Assembly: GCF_900095745.1 (NCBI RefSeq)
Contig: NZ_FMIR01000018.1
Span: 248,001-312,000 of the forward strand
From: Microbacterium oxydans
GTDB lineage: Bacteria; Actinomycetota; Actinomycetes; Actinomycetales; Microbacteriaceae
DNA length: 64,000 nucleotides
Direction: 5' to 3'
Both the position numbers and the translations under genes were made by a program. The notes beneath the pieces were generated by a model. That model ran no database searches. It had not been told where the DNA came from and saw only the letters and a list, made by a program, of their open reading frames with translations. Position 1 is the first letter of the stretch; every line of letters begins with the position of its first letter. This document shows, piece by piece, positions 54,509 through 62,400 of the stretch.

Positions 54509-55168
54509 TCACTCGAACCTCGTGAACAACCCCTCGCGCAAGACGGGAACCACGTCGACGGCGTCGAGCACGGCGGCATCCGTCGTCGATGTCGGCGTCA
54601 GGCCGGATGCTTCGATACGAGCGGTGGACGCCACACCTTCGGCGAGCTCACGTCCCGACCCGCTTGCGCCGATCATGTGCCGCAGCGCGCCGCGGAGAGC
54701 ACGGAATCCCTCGGCGGCGACCGCCGCATCCGGCGAGGTGTGATCGATGCCCCGATCCGAGAGCGCCAGGACGATGGCGCCCGCGCCGAGCTGATCCTCG
54801 ACCGCGAACCGCGGCACACCGGCGGCATCGGCCTCTCCCGCCGCGATGACCGCGACCGACGTGCGCGCCTGCCGACGCTCCTGCACGGTCTGCACTGCGC
54901 GGGCGACAGCAGTGGCGTTGCGGATGCCGCCGACGAGGACGATCGCATCCGGGGATGCCGCGGCGGCGACCGCTGCGCCGTTCCGCGACCATCCCTCGGC
55001 CTCCGCCAGAACCACCTCGGTGTCGCCGACTGCGGCATCGATCACGGTGGACGAGAATCGCAGGACATCCACGACCACGACGATGTCGGCGGGTGCGAGA
55101 CGGGCGAGACCCGCGGTGCCCCAGTCGAGACGAACCTGGTACGTGGACTGATCGAACGGCGACGGCAT
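54509..55168 (-). CDS. 2-phosphosulfolactate phosphatase (ComB) family protein
   Basis: 219 aa with the ComB landmark VVVDVLRFSST and the LVGGIRNATA loop. ComB hydrolyses 2-phosphosulfolactate in coenzyme M synthesis in methanogens, but many bacteria that make no coenzyme M have homologues whose substrate is unknown. A Mg-dependent acid-phosphatase-like role is therefore only a family inference. It lies 19 bp from the permease gene upstream on the same strand. Confidence 0.8.
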   Translation of the reverse strand: MPSPFDQSTYQVRLDWGTAGLARLAPADIVVVVDVLRFSSTVIDAAVGDTEVVLAEAEGWSRNGAAVAAAASPDAIVLVGGIRNATAVARAVQTVQERRQARTSVAVIAAGEADAAGVPRFAVEDQLGAGAIVLALSDRGIDHTSPDAAVAAEGFRALRGALRHMIGASGSGRELAEGVASTARIEASGLTPTSTTDAAVLDAVDVVPVLREGLFTRFE

Positions 55169-55186
55169 CCGACCAGCCTAGAGCCG

Positions 55187-56647
55187 TCAATCCGCAGCGA
55201 GCGCCTCGACCGGAGCCACCCGAGTGGCCAGGCGCGTGGGCGTGGCAGCCGCGACCAGCGTGAGCACCGCTGTGGCGACGACGATGATGACGATGGGTAT
55301 CCACGGGACCTGCGGGGCCACGAGCCCGGCAGGAGTGAACTCCGGCAGGGTCGGAACGGAGCCCAGCAGCGACTGCGCCGCGATCCACCCGTACACGATG
55401 CCCAGCACGAGGCCCGTCAGCGTCGCGGCCACCGTGATGTGCGTGGCCTCGAGCAGCACCATCCGCCGCACCTGCCGGTTCGACAGTCCGATCGACCGCA
55501 GCAGACCGAGCTCACGGCGACGCTGCACCACACCGATCGTGAGCAGGTTCACGAGGCCGACGGCCGCGATGACGGCGGAGACGGCGACCAGCACCATCAT
55601 GACCGCGGCGAACGCGTCCATCGGCGCGAAGAACTCCTCCGGCACCTCCCCGGTGACCTGGCTCATCATCAGACGCTTGGCGGACTCGAGCGCGACGGCG
55701 AACATCGTCACCAGAGTCACCCCCATCACCACGCCGATGGCCATGCGGGACGACCGTTCCGGATAGCGCAGCGCGTTTTCGGCCGCGAGGCGGGCAGTCG
55801 CGCTCGAGCCGAACATCCGCCCCACCAGGCGAAGCACCGGCGGCATGAACAGCACGGATCCGAGAGCGAGCCCCGTGAAGGACAGCACACCCCCGAAGAA
55901 GGCGATGACGACGCCGAGCGGAGTCAGGAGCCCGACGACCACCCCGGCGGCGAGTAGCACGGCTCCGGCGATCAGCAGGATCCACGCGCCCACGTGCCGG
56001 CCGGGTTTGCCCGACACCTCGTCGTGGGTCCGCTCGACCGATCCGCCCAGTGCCTGCAGCGGGGTCACCGAGAGTACTCGCCGAGAGCCGGCCCACGCCG
56101 CCGCCCAGGTCGTGAGTGCGACACCGATCGCGGGCAGCGCGACGAACGGCTGCGCGAGCGAGAAGGATGCCGGGGCGTTGTCGATCAACTGCGCCCCGAT
56201 CTGCACGCCGATCACCGCCAGCACGAGTCCGACGAGCAGACCGATCGCGGCGCCGAGCAGGCCGACGACGAGACCCTGCCTGCCGACCTGAGCCCGCTGC
56301 GAACGTGCGGTCGCCCCGATCAGACGCATGAGCGCGATCTGGCGCGTGCGTCCGGCGATGATCGTCGAGAAGGTGTTCGCCGTGACGATCGCGGCCACGT
56401 ACATGGCGACCACGGTGAGCAGCACCGACAGCAGAGCGACCACGAACGCGAGCGTCTCACTGTCGCCGATGAAGGGGTCGGCCTGTAGGACCGCCCCGAT
56501 GTAAGCCGTGATCTCGACGAGGAGCACACCGAACGCGGCCGACAGCGCGGCGACGAGGATGCTGGCGCCCATGCCCCGGTCTCGGAGCCACGCCAGTCGA
56601 GGACCGGTCGCCCGCGTGTCGGGGATGACCGCGGCGACGGCGGTCAT
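55187..56647 (-). CDS. FtsX-like ABC transporter permease
   Basis: 486 aa. The plan is one helix, a short extracytoplasmic part, and two FtsX-type three-helix bundles (VALLSVLLTVVAMYVAAIV and VLVAVSAVIAAVGLVNLLTI). This MacB/FtsX-type architecture does not carry solutes through a channel but moves or senses substrates by mechanotransmission, often antimicrobial peptides. The extracytoplasmic domain is small. The start overlaps the ATPase stop by 4 bp. It is encoded downstream of a two-component system, a layout typical of peptide-antibiotic sensing and detoxification modules. Confidence 0.9.
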   Translation of the reverse strand: MTAVAAVIPDTRATGPRLAWLRDRGMGASILVAALSAAFGVLLVEITAYIGAVLQADPFIGDSETLAFVVALLSVLLTVVAMYVAAIVTANTFSTIIAGRTRQIALMRLIGATARSQRAQVGRQGLVVGLLGAAIGLLVGLVLAVIGVQIGAQLIDNAPASFSLAQPFVALPAIGVALTTWAAAWAGSRRVLSVTPLQALGGSVERTHDEVSGKPGRHVGAWILLIAGAVLLAAGVVVGLLTPLGVVIAFFGGVLSFTGLALGSVLFMPPVLRLVGRMFGSSATARLAAENALRYPERSSRMAIGVVMGVTLVTMFAVALESAKRLMMSQVTGEVPEEFFAPMDAFAAVMMVLVAVSAVIAAVGLVNLLTIGVVQRRRELGLLRSIGLSNRQVRRMVLLEATHITVAATLTGLVLGIVYGWIAAQSLLGSVPTLPEFTPAGLVAPQVPWIPIVIIVVATAVLTLVAAATPTRLATRVAPVEALAAD

Positions 56648-57405
56648 GCCGCCACCTCCGCGGCGAGCATGTACGCCGAGATCTCCTCCGCGGTCTGACG
56701 CGGGTGGTCGGCGACGATCTTGCCGTCACCGAGGTAGAGCACGCGGTCGGCATGGCTCGCCGCGATCGCGTCGTGGGTCACCATCGCGATGGACTGCCCA
56801 TGCTCGCGGCTCGCGGTGGCGAGCAGGCGCAGCACCTCGCGCCCGGTCTTGGAATCGAGGTTGCCGGTGGGCTCATCCGCGAACACGAGGTCGGGGGCGG
56901 TCGCCAGGGCGCGGGCGATGGCGACACGCTGCTGCTGCCCGCCGGACAGCTGATGCGGACGGTGGTTGAGGCGCGAGCCGAGTCCGAGCGTCTCGATCAG
57001 TCCGTCGATGCGCGCCCGCTCGATCGCGCTCGGCCGGCGGCCGTCGAGCTCGAACGGGAGCATGATGTTCCCGAGCGCGTCGAGCGTCGGCACCAGGTTG
57101 AAGGCCTGGAAGATGAAGCCGACCCGGCGGCGGCGCAGGATCGTCAGGTCGATGTCGCCGAGACCGGTGATCTCGGAGTCGCCGATCCACGCGCGCCCCT
57201 CCGTCGGGCTGTCGAGCCCCGCCATGATGTGCATCAGGGTGGACTTGCCCGAGCCCGAGGGGCCCATGATCGCGGTGAACTGTCCGCGGCGGATGCCGAC
57301 GCTGACGTCATCGAGCGCACGGACGGTGCCTTCGCCCGAGCCGTAGGTCTTCTTCAGGTGCTGGACGCGGGCGGCGAGCCCCAGGTCGGTGGTCGTGATC
57401 TCCAT
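56644..57405 (-). CDS. ABC transporter ATP-binding protein (LolD/MacB type)
   Basis: 253 aa with Walker [11 protein letters not shown]-loop, signature LSGGQQQRV, Walker B LVFADEPT and the switch His in MVTHD. It partners the FtsX-like permease encoded immediately downstream (4-bp overlap). The leading segment ([20 protein letters not shown]) is the usual LolD/MacB-family start. Confidence 0.94.
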   Translation of the reverse strand: MEITTTDLGLAARVQHLKKTYGSGEGTVRALDDVSVGIRRGQFTAIMGPSGSGKSTLMHIMAGLDSPTEGRAWIGDSEITGLGDIDLTILRRRRVGFIFQAFNLVPTLDALGNIMLPFELDGRRPSAIERARIDGLIETLGLGSRLNHRPHQLSGGQQQRVAIARALATAPDLVFADEPTGNLDSKTGREVLRLLATASREHGQSIAMVTHDAIAASHADRVLYLGDGKIVADHPRQTAEEISAYMLAAEVAA

Positions 57406-57513
57406 ACCTTCGACGCTATTTCCGCAGCCCCGCGCCGGTCATCGCCCGCCCGGAGCATCCGCATACATCGGAGGGATGATCCGCACTCGACCATTCGCTG
57501 GTCGCCTGGACGG

Positions 57514-58149
57514 TCAGGCGAGGCCGTGCTCGAAGGCGAAGACCACCAGCTGCACACGGTCGCGCAGCGCGAGCTTGGTGAGGATGCGACTGATGTGCGT
57601 CTTCACGGTCGCCTCGCTCAGGAACTCCCGGCCGGCGATCTCGGCGTTCGACAGCCCCCGGGCAGCGAGCGCGAAGATCTCCTTCTCCCGGTCGGTGAGC
57701 GTCGTGTACTGCGGCGGGACGGGCTTCGGCGCCTCGGCGAAGTGGGCGAACAGATCGCGCGTCGCCGAGGCCGCGATCACGCTCGACCCGGAATGCACGG
57801 TACGGATCGCGGCGAGCAGGAACTCCGGATCGGCGTCCTTGAGGAGGAAGCCACTGGCGCCCTGCCGGATCGCCCGAGCGGCAGCCTCATCGAGGTCGAA
57901 CGTCGTGAGCATCACGATGCGGGGCGGCTCCGGCCGGGTGAGGATCTCGGCGGTCGCCGTGAGACCGTCCATGACCGGCATCCGGATGTCCATCAGCACC
58001 ACGTCGGGCCGCGTGGCACGGACGACTTCGAGCGCTTCCTGTCCGTTGCCGGCTTCCCCGACGACTTCCAGGTCGGGTTGTGAGGCGACGAGCATGCGGA
58101 TGCCGGCGCGGAAAAGCGCCTGGTCGTCGACGAGCACGACTCTGATCAT
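57514..58149 (-). CDS. NarL/LuxR-family response regulator
   Basis: 211 aa: a receiver domain with phosphoacceptor D54 (VVLMDIRMP), acidic pocket D8/D9 and K105-type lysine (GFLLKDAD), then a LuxR helix-turn-helix (LTDREKEIFALAARGLSNAEI). Its ATG overlaps the histidine kinase stop (ATGA). The adjacent ABC pair is the probable target, being transcribed in the same direction 108 bp downstream. Confidence 0.94.
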   Translation of the reverse strand: MIRVVLVDDQALFRAGIRMLVASQPDLEVVGEAGNGQEALEVVRATRPDVVLMDIRMPVMDGLTATAEILTRPEPPRIVMLTTFDLDEAAARAIRQGASGFLLKDADPEFLLAAIRTVHSGSSVIAASATRDLFAHFAEAPKPVPPQYTTLTDREKEIFALAARGLSNAEIAGREFLSEATVKTHISRILTKLALRDRVQLVVFAFEHGLA

Positions 58150-59324
58150 TCGGATGCTCCGATCGGAAGCGAGGCGTGGACGACGAACTGAGCCCCTCGG
58201 AGCTCGGCTTGCAGACTACCGCCGACGAGCTGTGCCCGCTCGCGCATGCCGATGACCCCGTGCCCACCGGGTGCGACCATCGTCTCCCGCTGCACCGTGT
58301 TCCGCACGTCGATGTCGACCCGATCGGCAAACCAGGCCAAGTGCACGTCGACGGCGCCGTCGCCGTGGCGGATCGCATTCGTCAGCGCCTCCTGAAGGAT
58401 GCGGTAGACGGCGAGCTGGATCGCCCCCGGCGGCTCCCCCGGAGGCATCGGGTCGACGGTGACCCGCGGCTCGATCCCTGCCTGCCGCACCTGCGCGAAC
58501 AGGGCTTCGAGGTCAGCGAGCGTGGGCTGCGGGCCGTCGCCCTGCCGGTGCCGGAGCTGGGTCAGCAGCATGCGCACGTCGCTCAACGCGCCGCGCGCTG
58601 TCTGCGCGATCGTTCCGAGCGCCTCGGTCGCCATCTCTGGTTTCGCCGCAGCCGCGTATCGTGCGCCGTCAGCCTGCGCGATGACGACGGCCAGGGAGTG
58701 CGCCACGATGTCGTGCATGTCGCGGGCGATGCGCACGCGCTCCTGCTCCTCGACGGCGAGCGACTCGGCCTGCAGCTGAGCGGCTCGGGTGCTGCGCGCG
58801 CGCAGCACGACCCGCCACAGCAGGCCGCAGACCCACGCGAACCCGAGCGCCATGACGGAAACGATGAGGAGGAGCGTGCCCGTCGTCACCTGCTCCCATC
58901 CGGTGCCGACGCCGAAGGCGACGCCATTGACGACCACCATGTAGAGGGCGGCGACGAGCCCACCGGCGAGCGCGGAGGCGAAGCCCCACCAGAGCACCCG
59001 CCGCGTGCCCCACGCGGCCGTGGCGTAGAGGATGAGCAGGATGGCGAAGTCGATCGGCAGCGGGCCGAACCCGGCGATCATCTGCAGGATCGCGCCGGCC
59101 CACGCGGCGGCCAGCGCCCAGCCCGGCGCGAGGCGGCCGATCGCCACGCCGCCGAACATCAGCACGGCAGCGAAGACCACCGCCACGACCGATATGCCTC
59201 CGATCGCCGTGTTCCCGGTGCCCGGCCCGTAGAACACGAGGGACGTCGGCATCAGGACGAGGAAGAGCAGCGTCGCCCCGACGATGTCGAGCGCGAGCGC
59301 CGTGCGGGAGAGTGGCCGGATCAC
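58146..59324 (-). CDS. Sensor histidine kinase (HisKA_3 type)
   Basis: 392 aa, GTG start. Five or six membrane helices occupy residues 10-172 with very short external loops, an intramembrane-sensing plan. The dimerisation helix has the phosphoacceptor H204 (ARDMHDIVAHSL), and the ATPase domain has an N box (LQEALTNAIRHG) and a G box (GHGVIGMRERA). It phosphorylates the response regulator encoded next. Short-loop kinases beside FtsX/LolD transporters usually respond to cell-envelope antibiotics. Confidence 0.93.
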   Translation of the reverse strand: MIRPLSRTALALDIVGATLLFLVLMPTSLVFYGPGTGNTAIGGISVVAVVFAAVLMFGGVAIGRLAPGWALAAAWAGAILQMIAGFGPLPIDFAILLILYATAAWGTRRVLWWGFASALAGGLVAALYMVVVNGVAFGVGTGWEQVTTGTLLLIVSVMALGFAWVCGLLWRVVLRARSTRAAQLQAESLAVEEQERVRIARDMHDIVAHSLAVVIAQADGARYAAAAKPEMATEALGTIAQTARGALSDVRMLLTQLRHRQGDGPQPTLADLEALFAQVRQAGIEPRVTVDPMPPGEPPGAIQLAVYRILQEALTNAIRHGDGAVDVHLAWFADRVDIDVRNTVQRETMVAPGGHGVIGMRERAQLVGGSLQAELRGAQFVVHASLPIGASE

Positions 59325-59410
59325 TCCCCCACGCTACGCGAGCGCACCGCACGGAAACATCCGTCCGTGGATGTATCCGTGCGGTGTCGTACGCGGGCGA
59401 GGATCTCCCG

Positions 59411-62400
59411 TCAAGCGGTCGAGGAATCGGATTCCACGGGCGCCCATCGCCTCGAGCGCAGGAGCGCCGCCCCGCCCATCAAGAGCAGAAGGGCTCCCAG
59501 GGCGATAGGCGCAGAGCTGTCGGCACCGGTGGTTCCCAGCGTGCCGCTGCCCCCGCCGGACGGCTGCGGGACGTACGGCGTCACGGGAGCGATCGTGGGC
59601 GTCGAGACGTTGCCTGCCGCATCGATGACCGTGATGGTGACCTCCTGCGGGTCGGCAGGACCGGACGACGTGCAGCTCCACTCCGGCACGACCACAGCGG
59701 TGCGGCACAGTTCCGTGCCGTCCGGCGCAGTGACGACCACGGTCGTCCCCGGCTCGCCGGTGCCCGAACAGGTGATCGTGAGATCCGCGTTCTGGACACA
59801 GACCGGGTTCAGGACCGGAGCGGGCGGCACCGTGTCGACGACCACGTCGATGGGATCGCCCGCGGTCGTGTTCCCGGCGGGGTCGGTCGCGGTCGGCGTG
59901 ATCGTGTTCGTCCCCTCCGGCAACGGATCGGTCGGGGTGCAGGACCACGCGCCGTCGACGACGGTGGTCGTGCAGAGCACGGTGCCGTCATCGTCGGTCA
60001 GAGTGATGGTGTCGCCGTCATCACCGGTACCCGTGAAGGTGGGCGTGGCATCCGTCACTGCAGCGCCATCCGCCGGGCCTGTGATCACCGGGGCCGTGGG
60101 GGCGACCGCGTCCACGGTCAGGTCGATCGGGTCGCCCGCCGTCGTGTTCCCCGCCGGGTCCGTCGCCGTCGGCGTGATCGTGTTCGCGCCCTCCGGCAAC
60201 GGATCGGTCGGGGTGCAGGACCATTCGCCATCGACGACGGTCGTGGTGCAGAGCACGGTGCCGTCACCATCGGTCACGGTGATCGTGTCGCCATCGTCAC
60301 CGGTTCCGGTGAACGTCGGCGTCGCATCCGTCACCACAGCACCATCAGCCGGACCGGTGATGACCGGAGCGGAGGGGGCCACGGTGTCCACCGTGAGATC
60401 GATCGGATCGCCCGCCGTGGAGTTACCTGCGGGGTCAGTCGCCGTCGGCGTGACAGTGCTCGCACCTTCCGGCAGCGGGTCGGTCGGTGTGCAGGACCAC
60501 GCGCCATCGACCACGGCGGCCGTGCACAGCACGGCCCCGTCACCATCGGTCACCGTGATCGTGTCACCGTCGTCACCGGTTCCGGTGAACGTCGGCGTCG
60601 CATCCGTCACGACAGCACCATCAGCCGGCCCGGTGATCGCCGGCGCCGACGGGGCCTCCGTGTCGACCGTGAGATCGATGGGATCGCCCGCCGTGGAGTT
60701 ACCCGCCGGGTCTGTCGCCGTGGGCGTGATCGTGTTCGCGCCCTCCGGCAGCGGATCGGTCGGCGTGCACGACCAAACGCCATCGACCACGGTCGCCGTG
60801 CACAGCACCGTGCCGTCATCGTCGGTCAGAGTGATCGTGTCGCCGTCATCGCCGGTGCCCGTGAAGGCGGGAGTCGCGTCCGTCACCACAGCGCCGTCAG
60901 CCGGGCCGGTGATCACCGGAGCGGAGGGGGCCACCGTGTCCACCGTCACGTCGATCGGGTCACCCGTTGTGGGGTTGCCCGCGGGATCGGTCGCCGTCGG
61001 CGTGATCGTGTTCGTCCCCTCCGGCAGCGGATCCGTGGGCGTGCACGACCATTCGCCGTCGACGACGGTCGTCGTGCAGAGCACGGTACCGTCATCGTCG
61101 GTCAGAGTGATCGTGTCCCCGTCATCACCGGTACCCGTGAACGTCGGCGTCGCCGTGTCCACCACGTCACCATCCGCCGGCCCCGTGATCACGGGTGCGG
61201 TGGGGGCTACCGTGTCCACCGTCACGTCGATCGGATCGCCCTCCGTCGTGTTCCCGGCCGGGTCCGTCGCGGTGGGCGTGATCGTGTTCACGCCTTCCGG
61301 CAGCGGATCGGTCGGCGTGCACGACCAGGCGCCGTCGACGACGGTCGTCGTGCACAGCACCGTGCCGTCACCATCGGTCACCGTGATCGTGTCGCCATCG
61401 TCACCGGTGCCCGAGAAAGTCGGCGTCGCATCCGTCACCACAGCACCATCCGCCGGGCCAGTGATGACCGGAGCGGACGGGGCCACCGTGTCGACCGTCA
61501 GGTCGATCGGGTCGCCCGCCGTCGTGTTCCCCGCCGGGTCCGTCGCCGTCGGCGTGATCGTGTTCGTCCCCTCCGGCAACGGATCGGTCGGAGTGCACGA
61601 CCATTCGCCGTCGACCACGGTCGTCGTGCACAGCACCGTGCCGTCGTCATCGGTCACGGTGATCGTGTCACCGTCATCACCCGTACCCGTGAAGGTGGGC
61701 GTCGCCGTATCCACCACATCACCCTCCGCCGGCCCGGTGATCACCGGGGCAGACGGAGCTTCCGTGTCCACGGTCAGCTCGATCGGAGTACCGTCCGTCG
61801 TGTTCCCTGCCGGGTCGGTCGCTGTTGGCGTGATCGTGTTCACGCCTTCCGGCAACGGATCGGTCGGCGTGCAGGACCAGGCGCCGTCGACCACGGTCGT
61901 CGTGCAGAGCACGGTGCCGTCACCGTCCGTCACCGTGATCGTGTCGCCGTCATCACCCGTTCCGGTGAACGTCGGAGTCGCATCCGTCACCACCGCACCA
62001 TCAGCCGGGCCGGTGATCGCTGGAGCCGACGGAGCCACCGTGTCGACCGTGAACTCGATCGGGTCGCCCGCGGTAGCGTTGCCGGCCGGGTCCGTCGCCG
62101 TCGGCGTGACCGTGTTGGTCCCTTCCGGCAGCGGATCAGTCGGCGTGCACGACCACGCACCGTCGACCACCGTCGTCGTGCACAGCACCGTGCCATCACC
62201 GTCGGTCACGGTGATCGTGTCGCCATCATCCCCAGTACCGGTGAACGTCGGCGTCGCATCCGCCACGACATCGCCATCCTCGGGACCCGTGATCACCGGG
62301 GCCGACGGGGCGACCGTGTCCACGGTCAGATCGATCGGGGTACCCGCCGTCGAGTTTCCGGCCGGGTCCGTCGCGGTCGGCGTAATCGTGCTGGTGCCCT

